Source of the DNA: an uncultured Sphingomonas sp.
GTDB lineage: Bacteria; Pseudomonadota; Alphaproteobacteria; Sphingomonadales; Sphingomonadaceae
Length of the DNA stretch: 64,000 bases
Direction of reading: 5' to 3'
Assembly (NCBI RefSeq): GCF_913776855.1
Contig: NZ_CAJYQD010000039.1
Span: forward strand, 1-64,000
Shown piece by piece: positions 9,456-19,303 of this stretch (position 1 is the stretch's first letter; each line of letters begins with the position of its first letter). Below the pieces are notes generated by a model. That model was not told where the DNA came from and ran no database searches. It saw nothing but the letters and a program-made list of their open reading frames with translations. Both the position numbers and the translations under genes were made by a program.

Positions 9456-11467
9456 TCGGCGGCCTCCGCGAAATCCTGGCCATGGACAAGTTCAGCCGAA
9501 CAACGCTGCATCGTCGGGCTGGCCCGGCAGATCGCATTGGTCAGGTAGAAGTCGGCGACCGGATAGGTCACCTTGCCCTCGCCCTTAGCGTCGAGTGCCG
9601 GCGGGTTCCAGTCGTAACGTACCAGACCTTCCTGGCCCAGTTCCGGTACCGCCGCCGTCATCGCACGGCGCACGCCGGCGAAATCGTCGAACGGCAGCGT
9701 GACGCCCAGCACTTCGCCCAGCGCGCGGAAGATCGTCCAATCCTCACGCGCGTCACCCGGCGGGAACACTGCCCGGTCGCCGCGCTGCACACGCCCTTCG
9801 AGGTTCACGTACGTCCCGGCCTTTTCGGCATAGCTGGCACCCGGCAGGACGATGTCCGCCGCCGCCGCGCCCTCGTCGCCATGGTGGCCGACATAGACCT
9901 TGGTCGCCCCGGCAAACTGGCCGAAATCGACTTCGTCCGCACCCAGGAAGAACACCAGCTTCGGGTTCGCCGCGACGATGTCGGCAATGCCGCCCGCCTG
10001 CGCATAACCCAGCATCAGTGCCCCCATGCGGGCAGCGGCAGTGTGAACGACGTTAAAGCCGTTCCAAGTCGAACCGTCTTCCAGCGTCCGCACCAGATTG
10101 CCGTCGCGCGCTAGCTTGAGTGCGGCACCATGGCCCGCCTTCAGCGCGCCAGGGCCGACGATCACTGCCGGACGCTTGGCCGCATCAAGCGCCTCGGCCG
10201 CGCGGTCGGGCAGACCGTTCAGCAGCGAGAGGTCGTCGCCCAGCCATTCGACCTTGTAGGTGAGGTCCGTTTCCGCACCGATGGCAAAAACGCGCGCACC
10301 CTTCTTGATCGCCTTGCGGACGCGGGTGTTGATGAGCGGTGCTTCGTGGCGCAGGTCGCTGCCGACCAGCAGAATCGCATCGGCATCCTCGATCCCCGCG
10401 ATGGTCGTGTTGAACGCGACCGCGCCGAGATTGGTGACGTCATAGGCCATGCCCGTCTGCCGCCCTTCGAGCAGCGACGATCCGAGCGCGTTGACCAACG
10501 CCTTGGCGGCGAACATAGTCTCGCAATCGAGCAGGTCGCCAGCAATCGCCGCGACCGAAGAGCCGGCGTTGACCGCCGCGATCGCCGCAAAAGCTTCGTC
10601 CCATTCCGCCGCGACCAGCTTGCCGTCCCTGCGGACGAACGGCTTGTCGAGGCGACGACGGACGAGACCGTCGACGGCGTGGCGCGTCTTGTCATGCGCC
10701 CATTCCTCGTTCACGTCTTCGTTGATGCGCGGCACGCAGCGCAGCACCTGCCGACCACGACTGTCGAGGCGGATATTGGTGCCGACCGCATCCATCACGT
10801 CGATGGCAAGCGTCTTCTTCAACTCCCACGGACGCGCCTCGAACGCATAGGGCTTCGACGTCAGCGCACCGACCGGGCACAGGTCGACGACGTTGCCCGA
10901 CAGTTCGCTCGTCACCGCCTGTTCGAGATAGGACGTGATCTGCATATTCTCGCCGCGATAGATCGCGCCGATTTCTTCCACGCCCGCGACCTCTTCCGCA
11001 AAGCGGATGCAGCGCGTGCATTGGATGCAGCGGGTCATGACCGTCTTGACGATCGGACCCATGTACTTCTCGGTGACCGCGCGCTTGTTTTCGTCATAGC
11101 GCGACTGACCGCGACCATAGGCGACCGACTGGTCCTGCAGGTCGCATTCGCCACCCTGATCGCAGATCGGACAGTCGAGCGGGTGGTTGATCAGCAGGAA
11201 CTCCATCACGCCTTCGCGCGCGGCCTTCACCATCGCGCTGTCGGTGCGGATTTCCTGATTATCGGCGGCGGGCAGCGCGCACGAAGCCTGCGGCTTGGGC
11301 GGCCCCGGCTTCACTTCGACCAGACACATCCGGCAATTGCCGGCGATCGACAGCCGTTCGTGATAGCAGAAGCGCGGAATTTCCTTGCCGGCCGCTTCGC
11401 ACGCCTGGAGGACGGTGGCACCCTGCGGCACCTCGACCTCGATCCCATCGACTTTGACCTTGGGCAT
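9452..11467 (-). CDS. nuoG: NADH-quinone oxidoreductase subunit G
   Basis: This is the 75-kDa-type peripheral subunit with one 2Fe-2S and two 4Fe-4S clusters. The N-terminal 2Fe-2S ligands are C34, C45 and C48 plus one more Cys near residue 63. The His-Cys3 4Fe-4S motif [18 protein letters not shown] and the next cluster, [10 protein letters not shown] followed by DLCPVGAL, come after it. The rest is a molybdopterin-oxidoreductase-like domain without catalytic function. Length is 671 residues. The start abuts the stop of the secreted hypothetical gene inserted between nuoF and nuoG (one base shared), so the insert is translationally coupled to it. Confidence 0.98.
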   Translation of the reverse strand: MPKVKVDGIEVEVPQGATVLQACEAAGKEIPRFCYHERLSIAGNCRMCLVEVKPGPPKPQASCALPAADNQEIRTDSAMVKAAREGVMEFLLINHPLDCPICDQGGECDLQDQSVAYGRGQSRYDENKRAVTEKYMGPIVKTVMTRCIQCTRCIRFAEEVAGVEEIGAIYRGENMQITSYLEQAVTSELSGNVVDLCPVGALTSKPYAFEARPWELKKTLAIDVMDAVGTNIRLDSRGRQVLRCVPRINEDVNEEWAHDKTRHAVDGLVRRRLDKPFVRRDGKLVAAEWDEAFAAIAAVNAGSSVAAIAGDLLDCETMFAAKALVNALGSSLLEGRQTGMAYDVTNLGAVAFNTTIAGIEDADAILLVGSDLRHEAPLINTRVRKAIKKGARVFAIGAETDLTYKVEWLGDDLSLLNGLPDRAAEALDAAKRPAVIVGPGALKAGHGAALKLARDGNLVRTLEDGSTWNGFNVVHTAAARMGALMLGYAQAGGIADIVAANPKLVFFLGADEVDFGQFAGATKVYVGHHGDEGAAAADIVLPGASYAEKAGTYVNLEGRVQRGDRAVFPPGDAREDWTIFRALGEVLGVTLPFDDFAGVRRAMTAAVPELGQEGLVRYDWNPPALDAKGEGKVTYPVADFYLTNAICRASPTMQRCSAELVHGQDFAEAAE

Positions 11468-12180
11468 TACCTAGCTTCCTGCGACACGGGAGACGTGGGG
11501 GGAACGGTTCCACGATAGAGAACCTCGCCCAGGGCGCCTTCCAAAATAGGCTTACTCAATTTGACGTTCTGCCCGCTGGGCAAACATTGCCCAAGATGCG
11601 GTGCCAGTGCGGCAAAAGCTGCGTCCTGCTCCTTGCTCGCCGTCGGTTTCAGCACAACCGCTTTGGCCGCTTCCGCGTCATGCCGAATGACGCAGCTGGC
11701 AAAGGAGAGCAGTCCCACTTCCAGCGCAAGTCCGCCGGTCGCAGCGCCAGCTACCGCCGCGCGCTCGTCGAAAGCGACTGCCGGAACTGCCCAGGCGGCA
11801 CCGCGTCGCTCGGCCTGATCGCGCCGCCGATAGAGTTCCACGAACAGTGCGGCGCGCATCAGCAATGGCCTCATGCGCATCTGGCCGGACGAGAGACATT
11901 CGTCATCGGCAATTTTCATGAAACGTGAATCGCTCAGCTTTTCGGCCGGCTGCGCGGCAATCACCGACACCTCCGCAGACCGACGATCGACGGTGCACCG
12001 AGCGAATTCGGCCAGCGTCCTGCGCGCCTGCGCTTGTTCGGTAAGGCCCGACTCATTCGAGATACGCGCGCGACGGGGAACCGGAATTGACGATCCGGTC
12101 TCCATCTCGACCTGTCGCTGGCCCAACGCCGGCGTTGCGATCGAAGCAAGCAATATCGCCGTGATCAGCGGATGCTTCAT
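11467..12180 (-). CDS. Secreted hypothetical protein with internal duplication, inside nuo operon
   Basis: I do not recognise a named family. The 237-residue protein begins with a signal peptide ([20 protein letters not shown]) and should be periplasmic. It contains two related units, at about residues 53-115 and 155-224. Each starts with F-A-x-C ([18 protein letters not shown]), has a second Cys before an S-G-Q triplet ([12 protein letters not shown]), and ends L-Y-R (VELYRR, EVLYRG). This points to a tandem duplication with one Cys pair per unit. The gene overlaps the end of nuoG's start and the start of nuoF by 1-4 nt, so it is co-translated with complex I subunits. Its role is unknown. 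Confidence 0.85.
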   Translation of the reverse strand: MKHPLITAILLASIATPALGQRQVEMETGSSIPVPRRARISNESGLTEQAQARRTLAEFARCTVDRRSAEVSVIAAQPAEKLSDSRFMKIADDECLSSGQMRMRPLLMRAALFVELYRRRDQAERRGAAWAVPAVAFDERAAVAGAATGGLALEVGLLSFASCVIRHDAEAAKAVVLKPTASKEQDAAFAALAPHLGQCLPSGQNVKLSKPILEGALGEVLYRGTVPPTSPVSQEAR

Positions 12181-13481
12181 TCCGCCGCTTCCTGCATCGG
12201 TTGGACGCCGCCGCCACGCTTTTCGTTGATCCGCCGCTCGAGTTCAGGGCGGAAGTTCTTGATGAGGCCTTGGATCGGCCACGCCGCCGCGTCGCCCAGC
12301 GCGCAGATGGTGTGACCTTCGACCTGCTTGGTCACCTGCTGCAGCGTGTCGATTTCCGACAGGTCGGCATCGCCGGTGCGCAGCCGCTCCATCACGCGCC
12401 ACATCCAGCCGGTGCCTTCGCGGCACGGTGTACACTGACCGCAGCTTTCATGCTTGTAGAAATAGGACAGGCGGCTGATCGCGCGGACGACGTCGGTCGA
12501 CTTGTCCATCACGATCACGGCGGCAGTGCCGAGGCCCGACCCGACGGCCTTGAGACCATCGAAGTCCATCGGCGCATCGATGATATGCTCGGCCTTCACC
12601 AGCGGCACCGACGATCCGCCGGGGATGACGCACAGCAGGTTGTCCCAGCCCCCGCGGATGCCGCCGCAATGCTTCTCGATCAGTTCCCGGAACGGGATAC
12701 TCATCGCTTCCTCGACCACGCAGGGACGGTTCACGTGCCCGCTGATCTGGAAGAGTTTGGTGCCCTTGTTGTTCTCATTGCCAAAGCTCGCGAACCATTC
12801 CGGGCTGCGGCGCAGGATCGTCGGCACGACCGCGATCGATTCGACGTTGTTGACCGTCGTCGGGCAGCCATAGAGACCGGCACCCGCCGGGAATGGCGGC
12901 TTCAGGCGCGGCTGGCCCTTCTTGCCCTCAAGGCTTTCCAGCATCGCGGTTTCTTCGCCGCAGATGTACGCGCCGGCACCCCGGTGCGCGAACACGTCGA
13001 AGTCATAGCCCGACCCGCAGGCGTTCTTGCCCAGCAGCCCCTTGGCATAGGCTTCGGCGATCGCCGCGAACAGCGTTTCGGCCTCGCGGATATATTCGCC
13101 ACGAATGTAGATATAGGCCGCCCGCGCGCGCATCGCGAAGCCGGCGACCAGCGCGCCTTCGATCAGCTTGTGCGGATCGTGGCGGATGATCTCGCGGTCC
13201 TTGCACGAACCGGGTTCGGATTCGTCGGCATTGATGACCAGGAAGTTCGGCCGGTCGGGCTTGGGCGCCTTCGGCATGAACGACCACTTGGTGCCGGTCG
13301 GGAACCCTGCCCCGCCGCGTCCGCGCAGGCCCGACGCCTTGATCCGATCGATGATCGTATCCGGCCCCAGCTGCAACAGCGCCTTGGTATTGTCCCAGTC
13401 GCCGCGCATCACGGCGGCGTCGAGGTTCCACGGCTGGAACCCGTAAACATTGGTGAAGATGCGATCCTTGTCGGCCAGCAT
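12177..13481 (-). CDS. nuoF: NADH-quinone oxidoreductase subunit F
   Basis: This is the FMN-containing subunit that accepts hydride from NADH. The Gly-rich NADH/FMN site [14 protein letters not shown] lies at residues 53-66. An [14 protein letters not shown] segment is present, and the 4Fe-4S (N3) ligands lie in [15 protein letters not shown] near residue 350, with a fourth Cys near residue 395. Length is 434 residues, normal. It starts 3 nt after the small membrane protein gene and overlaps the secreted hypothetical gene by 4 nt. Confidence 0.98.
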   Translation of the reverse strand: MLADKDRIFTNVYGFQPWNLDAAVMRGDWDNTKALLQLGPDTIIDRIKASGLRGRGGAGFPTGTKWSFMPKAPKPDRPNFLVINADESEPGSCKDREIIRHDPHKLIEGALVAGFAMRARAAYIYIRGEYIREAETLFAAIAEAYAKGLLGKNACGSGYDFDVFAHRGAGAYICGEETAMLESLEGKKGQPRLKPPFPAGAGLYGCPTTVNNVESIAVVPTILRRSPEWFASFGNENNKGTKLFQISGHVNRPCVVEEAMSIPFRELIEKHCGGIRGGWDNLLCVIPGGSSVPLVKAEHIIDAPMDFDGLKAVGSGLGTAAVIVMDKSTDVVRAISRLSYFYKHESCGQCTPCREGTGWMWRVMERLRTGDADLSEIDTLQQVTKQVEGHTICALGDAAAWPIQGLIKNFRPELERRINEKRGGGVQPMQEAAE

Positions 13482-13483
13482 CC

Positions 13484-13669
13484 TTATCGTCCCTTCCCGA
13501 TCGCCTTTTCGGCGATGAAATAAACGGCAACCATCGCCGCGATCCCGATCAGCACGCCGACGAGCTTCAGCGCACCGATGAACACTTTCAGCGCGACGAT
13601 CATTACGACGATGCCGACGATGACCGCCAGCAACAGGCTGCCCAAGCCCCTCACGACGCGTTGCCCCAT
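13484..13669 (-). CDS. Small glycine/valine-rich membrane protein between nuoE and nuoF
   Basis: A 61-codon ORF encodes a protein that is nearly all hydrophobic: two transmembrane segments ([19 protein letters not shown] and [17 protein letters not shown]) and a short basic tail. The track start is an ATG inside nuoE. A GTG at 13654 overlaps the nuoE stop in a GTGA junction, as happens elsewhere in this operon, and may be the real start (56 residues). No family is recognised. Its tight placement suggests co-translation with nuoE and nuoF; an assembly or accessory role in complex I is only a guess. Confidence 0.75.
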   Translation of the reverse strand: MGQRVVRGLGSLLLAVIVGIVVMIVALKVFIGALKLVGVLIGIAAMVAVYFIAEKAIGKGR

Positions 13670-14331
13670 TCCGGGCGGTAATCGTGATTTTCGGTCACCA
13701 TCGCCACGAGGTTCGTCGGTTCGCCGACCGGCTCGACCGTGTGCCGCCCCGGCTCCTGCGTGCCGGGCTTCGGCGTCTCGCCCTTGCCCAGCGCCTCGAG
13801 GATCGCGGTCATGCGATCATAGTCAAGATCTTCGTAATTATCGTCGTTGATCTGGACCATCGGAGCCGAGGCGCAATTGCCCATGCACTCGACCTCGGTC
13901 AGCGTGAACAGGCCGTCGGGCGTGGTCTTGCCCTTCATCAGCCCGCGATTCTTGCACGCGGCAAACACATCGTCCGACCCGCGCAACATGCACGGCGTCG
14001 TGCCGCACACCTGCACGTGATAGCGACCGACCGGCGCGAGGTTGAACATCGTGTAGAAGGTCGCGACCTCGTACACCCGCATATAGGCCATGCCCAATTC
14101 CCGCGCGATGAACTCGATCACCGGCACCGGCAACCAACCCTGGGTATGCGTTTCCGCGCCGACCTGACGCTGGGCCAGATCGAGGAACGGAATGGTGCAC
14201 GACTGCTGCCGGCCCTCGGGATAGCGCGCCACGATCTCGCGCGCCTTTTCGGCATTGGCCGGCGTCCAGGCGAAATTGCCCCAGCGCGCGCGGACCTCGG
14301 CTTCGTCGGGGATGTTGGGGGCGTCGGCCAT
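13651..14331 (-). CDS. nuoE: NADH-quinone oxidoreductase subunit E
   Basis: This is a thioredoxin-like 2Fe-2S subunit (24-kDa homologue) forming the NADH-dehydrogenase module with NuoF. The four ligands are visible in [12 protein letters not shown] and [16 protein letters not shown]. The 226 residues include a C-terminal extension of about 55 residues, frequent in alphaproteobacteria, ending RPEWGNAS. The start abuts the stop of the SnoaL-like gene (one base shared), and the stop overlaps the small membrane protein gene. Confidence 0.97.
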   Translation of the reverse strand: MADAPNIPDEAEVRARWGNFAWTPANAEKAREIVARYPEGRQQSCTIPFLDLAQRQVGAETHTQGWLPVPVIEFIARELGMAYMRVYEVATFYTMFNLAPVGRYHVQVCGTTPCMLRGSDDVFAACKNRGLMKGKTTPDGLFTLTEVECMGNCASAPMVQINDDNYEDLDYDRMTAILEALGKGETPKPGTQEPGRHTVEPVGEPTNLVAMVTENHDYRPEWGNAS

Positions 14332-14663
14332 CAGCGAATGAACTCCACGCGGCTAACCTTGTCGCCGCTGAACGAATAGACGGTCATCACGTCGAACGGG
14401 GCAGCATGGGGCGAGCGGCGCACGCGCTCGTGCAACACGACGCGCTCGCCCACTTCGAACGATTGCAGCACTTCGGCATGGTTCTGCGGGAATTCGGCGA
14501 AGACCGCCGCCATGCCGCTCTCCACGCCCGCACGCCCGTCGCGCACCACGTCGCCGCGATACTGCGCTTCACAGCCATCGTCGGCGAAAAACGCGGCATA
14601 GCCGGCCGCATCACACGCGTTGTAGCGCTCCATCATCGCGGTCACGGTATCGAGACGGCTCAC
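14331..14663 (-). CDS. SnoaL-like / nuclear transport factor 2 fold protein in nuo operon
   Basis: The track ORF is 236 codons, but most of it is a frame-shifted shadow of nuoD. The credible gene starts at a GTG overlapping the nuoD stop (GTGA) and encodes about 110 residues: [22 protein letters not shown]...[21 protein letters not shown]. The pattern (helix, [20 protein letters not shown]-terminal VxxVEF strand) is that of SnoaL/NTF2-like steroid-isomerase-fold proteins. No catalytic role can be read from it. Co-translation with nuoD and nuoE is implied by the 4-nt and 1-nt overlaps. Confidence 0.8.
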   Translation of the reverse strand: MSRLDTVTAMMERYNACDAAGYAAFFADDGCEAQYRGDVVRDGRAGVESGMAAVFAEFPQNHAEVLQSFEVGERVVLHERVRRSPHAAPFDVMTVYSFSGDKVSRVEFIR

Positions 14664-15883
14664 CGGTCGCACTCCCCGAACACGATGTCCATCGCACCCA
14701 GAATGGCGGTGATGTCGGCGAGCATATGGCCCTTCGACATGAAGTCCATCGCCTGCAGGTGGCTGAACGCGGTCGGGCGGATCTTCACCCGGTACGGCTT
14801 GTTGCTGCCGTCCGACACCATGTAGATGCCGAATTCGCCCTTGGGGCTTTCGGTGGCGACATAGACCTCGCCCGCCGGAACGTGGAAGCCCTCGGTATAC
14901 AGCTTGAAGTGATGGATCAGCGCTTCCATCGACTGCTTCATCTCGCCACGCTTGGGCGGCACGACCTTGCGGTCCGACGACGCGATCGGCCCTTCGGGCA
15001 TCTGCGCCAGGCACTGCTTCATGATGCGGGCCGACTGCCACACTTCCTCGACGCGGACCATGAACCGGTCGTAGCAGTCGCCCCGGGTGCCGACCGGCAC
15101 GTCGAACTCGACCCGGTCATAGGCGTCGTAGGGCTGCGCCTTGCGGATGTCCCACGGGATGCCCGCGCCGCGGATCATCGGGCCGGAGAAGCCCCAGCGC
15201 ACCGCGTCCTCGCGGCTGACGATCGCGATATCGACGTTACGCTGCTTGAAGATGCGGTTTTCGGCGACCAGGCTGATCGCGTCGCCGAACAGGCGCGGCA
15301 GGCGCGTGTCGAGCCATTCCGCAATGTCGGTCAGCAGCTTGAGCGGCACGTCCTGATGCACGCCGCCGGGACGCAGATAGTTGTGGTGCATCCGCGCGCC
15401 CGACATGCGCTCGAAAAAGCCCATGCAGTCTTCGCGGATTTCGAACATCCACAGGTTCGGCGTCATCGCGCCGACGTCCATCACGTGCGAACCGAGGTTC
15501 AGCATGTGATTGCAGATGCGCGTCAGCTCCGCGAAGAACACGCGCAGATATTGCGCGCGCAGCGGCACTTCGATGTTGAGCAGCTTTTCGACCGCCAGCA
15601 CATAGCTGTGTTCCATACACAGCGGCGAGCAATAGTCGAGGCGGTCCATGTAAGGGAGCGCCTGCTGATAGGTCTTGTACTCGATCAGCTTTTCGGTGCC
15701 GCGATGGAGCAGGCCGACATGGGGGTCGATCCGCTCGATGATCTCGCCGTCCAGTTCGGTGACGAGCCGCAACACCCCGTGCGCCGCAGGGTGCTGCGGG
15801 CCGAAGTTGATCGTGTAGTTCTGGATTTCGACATCGCCCGGCGTCGGATTGGCGGTGTCGATCGGATGGTCGTAATCGGCCAT
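14660..15883 (-). CDS. nuoD: NADH-quinone oxidoreductase subunit D
   Basis: This is the 49-kDa subunit, related to the large subunit of [NiFe] hydrogenases, that forms the quinone site with NuoB. The conserved [18 protein letters not shown] stretch is near the N-terminus and holds the quinone-binding His. [24 protein letters not shown] and the C-terminal DIVFGECDR follow. Length is 407 residues, typical. It shares one base with nuoC and overlaps the SnoaL-like gene by 4 nt. Confidence 0.98.
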   Translation of the reverse strand: MADYDHPIDTANPTPGDVEIQNYTINFGPQHPAAHGVLRLVTELDGEIIERIDPHVGLLHRGTEKLIEYKTYQQALPYMDRLDYCSPLCMEHSYVLAVEKLLNIEVPLRAQYLRVFFAELTRICNHMLNLGSHVMDVGAMTPNLWMFEIREDCMGFFERMSGARMHHNYLRPGGVHQDVPLKLLTDIAEWLDTRLPRLFGDAISLVAENRIFKQRNVDIAIVSREDAVRWGFSGPMIRGAGIPWDIRKAQPYDAYDRVEFDVPVGTRGDCYDRFMVRVEEVWQSARIMKQCLAQMPEGPIASSDRKVVPPKRGEMKQSMEALIHHFKLYTEGFHVPAGEVYVATESPKGEFGIYMVSDGSNKPYRVKIRPTAFSHLQAMDFMSKGHMLADITAILGAMDIVFGECDR

Positions 15884-16740
15884 TACTTGTCCTCCACCGG
15901 CGGCTTGCCCGCATCGGGCGACGGCACGTCGGGATCGACCGGCTTCGATTCAGTCTGGTTGCCCGGATGCGGCTTGCCCGCGCCGGTGTCCGCCGTGCTG
16001 TCGGTGGTCTTCGGCTTGTCGACCTGCGGTTCGGCGGCCTTTTCGTTCGCGTCCGCGCGCTTGACCTGATCGGCCGTGACCGGCGTCGGCGCGCCCGGCG
16101 CCGTTGCGACGGCAGGCTTGGGTTCGGCAGCCTTCTCGTCGCCCGGCAGCACGTATTCGGCGCCCTCCCACGGGCTCATGAAGTCGAACGTGCGGAAATC
16201 TTGCGCCAGCTTCACCGGCTCATAGACCACGCGCTTGGCTTCTTCCGAATAGCGCATCTCGACATAGCCGGTCAGCGGGAAGTCCTTGCGCAGCGGGTGG
16301 CCGCGGAAGCCGTAATCGGTCAGGATGCGGCGCAGGTCGGCATTGCCGGTGAACAGCACGCCGTACATGTCGTACACTTCGCGCTCGAGCCAGCCGGCGT
16401 TGTACCAGATGCCCGTCACCGACGGCACCGGCTGTTCCTCATCGGTCGTCACGCGCACGCGGATGCGATGGTTCCGGGTCATCGACAGCAGGTGATAGAC
16501 GACGTCGAACCGCTCGGGCCGCTCGGGGTAGTCGACGCCGGCGATCTCCGCCAGCATTTCATACTTCAGGTCCGGCGTGTCGCGCAGCGTCTCCATCGCG
16601 ATGACCAGCCGGTCACGATCGACGGTCAGCGAGACTTCGCCGACCTTGTCTTGCGCATGGAGCAGCATGTCGCCCAGCGCGGCGGTCGCCGCATCGATGA
16701 TGCCATCGTTGGTGGCGTGGCGGGGTGCGGGCGCCCTCAC
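15883..16740 (-). CDS. nuoC: NADH-quinone oxidoreductase subunit C with disordered C-terminal tail
   Basis: This is the 30-kDa peripheral subunit. The signature ERExxDMYG appears as [12 protein letters not shown], followed by [25 protein letters not shown]. The track start lies far upstream inside nuoB; the GTG at 16740 overlaps the nuoB stop (GTGA) and gives 285 residues. Normal NuoC ends about where VLPGDEKA occurs here (near residue 205). The last 80 or so residues are Pro/Ala/Lys/Asp/Thr-rich low complexity, probably disordered. Frame is open throughout with no sign of frameshift. Confidence 0.95.
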   Translation of the reverse strand: MRAPAPRHATNDGIIDAATAALGDMLLHAQDKVGEVSLTVDRDRLVIAMETLRDTPDLKYEMLAEIAGVDYPERPERFDVVYHLLSMTRNHRIRVRVTTDEEQPVPSVTGIWYNAGWLEREVYDMYGVLFTGNADLRRILTDYGFRGHPLRKDFPLTGYVEMRYSEEAKRVVYEPVKLAQDFRTFDFMSPWEGAEYVLPGDEKAAEPKPAVATAPGAPTPVTADQVKRADANEKAAEPQVDKPKTTDSTADTGAGKPHPGNQTESKPVDPDVPSPDAGKPPVEDK

Positions 16741-17306
16741 CGTTCGATGCTCCCCGAACGACGGATCTTTCGCTGCAGCTGCATCACGCCGTAGAGCAGC
16801 GCCTCGGCGGTCGGCGGGCAACCGGGGACATAGATGTCGACCGGCACCACGCGGTCGCAGCCGCGCACGACGCTGTAACTATAATGATAATAGCCGCCGC
16901 CATTGGCGCAGCTGCCCATCGAGATGACGTATTTCGGTTCCGACATCTGATCGTACACGCGACGCAGCGCCGGGGCCATCTTGTTGCACAGCGTACCGGC
17001 GACGATCATCACGTCCGACTGGCGCGGGGAAGCACGCGGGGCGGCACCGAACCGCTCCATGTCGTAGCGCGGCATGTTCACGTGGATCATCTCCACCGCG
17101 CAGCAGGCGAGGCCGAAGGTCATCCACCACGGCGAACCGGTCCGCGCCCACTGGAACAGGTCCTCGGTCGAGGTGACCAGAAAACCCTTGTCGGTCAGTT
17201 CGCCGTTCAGGTCGTTGAAGAAACCCTGATCGGGCGCCTGCACCGGCACGCCGGCGGCGTTACCCGCGCCGAAACCGTGCGGCGGCGTGGTCAGTTCTAC
17301 TCCCAT
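16737..17306 (-). CDS. nuoB: NADH-quinone oxidoreductase subunit B
   Basis: This is the PSST-type subunit holding terminal 4Fe-4S cluster N2, which reduces quinone. The adjacent cysteines [10 protein letters not shown], then GSCANGGG and [14 protein letters not shown], supply the ligands. The track ORF begins inside nuoA; the ATG at 17306 ([11 protein letters not shown]) gives 189 residues, the normal size, and overlaps the nuoA stop by 10 nt. Confidence 0.97.
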   Translation of the reverse strand: MGVELTTPPHGFGAGNAAGVPVQAPDQGFFNDLNGELTDKGFLVTSTEDLFQWARTGSPWWMTFGLACCAVEMIHVNMPRYDMERFGAAPRASPRQSDVMIVAGTLCNKMAPALRRVYDQMSEPKYVISMGSCANGGGYYHYSYSVVRGCDRVVPVDIYVPGCPPTAEALLYGVMQLQRKIRRSGSIER

Positions 17307-17671
17307 TCGAGAGCTCCCATCTTCCAAGCATATACGAGGCCGAGCGCCAATTCGCCGATGAACACCATCATCGAGATCCACGCGGTCCAGCCGAGGTCGA
17401 ACACCGTGACTGCCCAGGGATATAGGAACGCGGCTTCGAGATCGAAGAGGATGAACAGGATGGCGACCAGATAGAAACGGACGTCATACTGGCTGCGCGA
17501 GTCCTCGAACGCGGGGAAGCCGCATTCATACTCGGTCAGCTTTTCCGGCGTGGGCTTGTGCGCGCCGGTAAAACGCGATGCCACCATGGGCAACACGACG
17601 AAGGCCGTCGACAGCACCAGGGCAACGCCCAGGAACATCAGGATCGGCAGATATTGCGACAGGTCGACCAA
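17297..17671 (-). CDS. nuoA: NADH-quinone oxidoreductase subunit A
   Basis: This is a small three-helix membrane subunit (ND3 homologue). The family loop [25 protein letters not shown] contains the conserved Cys next to the quinone channel. I chose the TTG at 17671 (reading [12 protein letters not shown]), which gives 124 residues, the usual size and N-terminus. The track ATG at 17737 would add a 22-residue polar leader not expected for the family. It is the first gene of the operon, so the promoter should lie at 17,672-17,840, shared with the divergent YbjN-like gene. Confidence 0.93.
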   Translation of the reverse strand: MVDLSQYLPILMFLGVALVLSTAFVVLPMVASRFTGAHKPTPEKLTEYECGFPAFEDSRSQYDVRFYLVAILFILFDLEAAFLYPWAVTVFDLGWTAWISMMVFIGELALGLVYAWKMGALEWE

Positions 17672-17750
17672 GGTGGGGTCTCTCGCGGTTGCGGTATGAA
17701 TGGAGCCGGCTTTAGGACGATGGCGTCGGGCCATCAAGGGCGGAACAGGG

Positions 17751-17765
17751 TGAGAATCACTCGCA
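17751..17765. promoter_or_regulatory. Possible Fur-type iron box upstream of nuo
   Basis: The sequence TGAGAATCACTCGCA has a good left half-site (TGAGAAT) and a weak right half of the 7-1-7 Fur consensus. It lies about 80 nt upstream of the nuoA TTG and of the divergent YbjN-like GTG. It matches 10 of 14 positions against TGATAATCATTATC when compared by eye. Speculative. Confidence 0.3.
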
Positions 17766-17844
17766 ATTCATCACCTCGTGGTCCTATACCGCCGTGCTAT
17801 CGGAAGTCCGCCTGGATGGCGGCCGAAAAACAGGGGGAAACCGA

Positions 17845-18312
17845 GTGAACGCATGGGGAAGACTTGCCATTGCGCTGGCAGCGATGGCCGCCGGCGTACC
17901 GGCCGCAGCACAGACGGTTCAGGGCACCAAGCCCGATACGATCATGACCGCGCTACGCGACGCGGGGTATCGCGCCGTGCTGTCGAAGGACAATGTCGGC
18001 GATCCGGTCATCAAGAGCGGGGCGGCCGGCGTGGATTTCTCCGTGCTGTTCTACAACTGCACCGATCATAAGGACTGCAAGACGGTCCAATTCTATGCCG
18101 GGTTCGTCAAGAAGGGGCTGAGCCTCGACACGATGAACAAGTGGAACGCCGAACATCGGTTCGGCCGCGCCTATCTCGACGACGAGAAGGACCCGCGGAT
18201 CGAGATGGACCTCGATCTCGACAAGGGCGGGATGTCGAGCGCGCTGTTCCAGGCGAATATCGCCACATGGGAATCACTGCTGGGCGATTTCCAGAAGGCG
18301 ATCGATTTCTGA
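17845..18312 (+). CDS. YbjN domain-containing secreted protein
   Basis: The start is a GTG at 17845 preceded by a strong GGGGGA Shine-Dalgarno; the track ORF begins 17 codons earlier without one. The 155-residue product starts with a signal peptide (WGRLAIALAAMAAGVPAAAQ). The mature part resembles the YbjN/type III secretion chaperone-like fold: DTIMTALRDAGYRAVL, then VLFYNCTDHKDCKTVQFYAGF and LDTMNKWNAEHRFGRAYLD. YbjN proteins are poorly understood and linked to motility and stress phenotypes in E. coli. It is transcribed divergently from nuo and ends in a strong hairpin. Confidence 0.85.
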   Translation: MNAWGRLAIALAAMAAGVPAAAQTVQGTKPDTIMTALRDAGYRAVLSKDNVGDPVIKSGAAGVDFSVLFYNCTDHKDCKTVQFYAGFVKKGLSLDTMNKWNAEHRFGRAYLDDEKDPRIEMDLDLDKGGMSSALFQANIATWESLLGDFQKAIDF

Positions 18313-18320
18313 TGGCAAGG

Positions 18321-18347
18321 CGGGTGGCGGCGTTGCGCCGCCACCCG
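18321..18347. terminator. Bidirectional hairpin between converging YbjN-like gene and suhB
   Basis: A perfect 12-bp stem (CGGGTGGCGGCG with its complement) closes on a TTG loop in the 41-nt gap between two convergent genes. There is no long U tract, but position and symmetry fit a terminator for both. Confidence 0.7.
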
Positions 18348-18353
18348 ACCGGA

Positions 18354-19169
18354 TCAGCGCAGCGCGCCGGCGACCAGCTTGTGCAGGCGGGTCTGAATCT
18401 GTTCGTTGCTGGCCAGCACCTCACCCTTTTCATAGGCACGGTCGGCGCCGCGATAGTCGGTGACGAAGCCGCCGGCTTCCTTCACCAGCAACATGCCCGC
18501 CGCGATGTCCCACTTCTTCAGGCCCGATTCCCAGAAGCCGTCGAAGCGCCCCGCCGCGACATAGGCGAGGTCGAGCGCCGCCGAACCGAAGCGGCGGATG
18601 CCGGCGACTTCGGGCGCGACCGCGCCGAAGATGCGGGTCCATTCGGCGAAATTGCCATGGCCAAGGAACGGGATGCCGGTCGCGATCAGTGCTTCCGACA
18701 GGTCGCGACGCGACGACACGCGCAGCCGCTGTCCCTGCAACCACGCGCCCCGGCCCTTTTCGGCCCAGAAGCCTTCGTCGGTGATCGGATTATAGACCAT
18801 CGCCGTCGTGATTTCGGGACGGCCGCCAACACCGTTCGGCTCCTCGACCGCGACCGAGATCGCGAAATGCGGAATGCCGTGCAGGAAGTTGGTGGTGCCA
18901 TCCAGCGGATCGACGATCCAGCGCGGCTTGGTCGGATCGCCGGCGATCTCGCCGCCTTCCTCCAGCAACATGCCCCAGTCGGGACGCGCCTTGCGCAGTT
19001 CCTCAACCAGCGTTTCCTCGGCGCGCTTGTCGGCCATCGACACGAAGTCCGCCGGCCCCTTGCGGCTGACCTGGAGATGCTGGACCTCGCCGAAGTCGCG
19101 GCGCAGGCGCGGGCCGGTCTTGCGCACGGCGCGTTCGAGGACGGTGATGAGGCCGGACTGGGCGGACAT
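18354..19169 (-). CDS. suhB: Inositol-1-monophosphatase family protein (SuhB-like)
   Basis: This is a Mg2+-dependent phosphatase of the IMPase/FIG superfamily that hydrolyses myo-inositol 1-phosphate and related substrates; SuhB also binds RNA polymerase in E. coli. Motif A WIVDPLDGTTNFLHG is near residue 84 and motif B WDIAAGMLLVKEAGG near residue 218. Length is 271 residues, the normal size. It lies downstream of efp on the same strand with a 134-nt gap. The exact physiological substrate cannot be told from sequence. Confidence 0.92.
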   Translation of the reverse strand: MSAQSGLITVLERAVRKTGPRLRRDFGEVQHLQVSRKGPADFVSMADKRAEETLVEELRKARPDWGMLLEEGGEIAGDPTKPRWIVDPLDGTTNFLHGIPHFAISVAVEEPNGVGGRPEITTAMVYNPITDEGFWAEKGRGAWLQGQRLRVSSRRDLSEALIATGIPFLGHGNFAEWTRIFGAVAPEVAGIRRFGSAALDLAYVAAGRFDGFWESGLKKWDIAAGMLLVKEAGGFVTDYRGADRAYEKGEVLASNEQIQTRLHKLVAGALR

Positions 19170-19266
19170 TGTTCTGATTCCTGTTGGTTCTTTTACTTGG
19201 CAGCGCAGCGGGCAAAGCCCGCGTCGTCGGTCGCTACTACGCGCGCCGGCCGGGCTTGCAGCTCGG

Positions 19267-19288
19267 CGGAATAGCTTCCGCTATTCCG
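19267..19288 (-). terminator. Hairpin downstream of efp
   Basis: A perfect 9-bp inverted repeat (CGGAATAGC, loop TTCC, GCTATTCCG) begins 16 nt after the efp stop. No U-run follows, so it may be an RNA-stabilising or Rho-independent-like element. Confidence 0.5.
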
Positions 19289-19303
19289 TCCGGCCGCTGC
19301 GCC

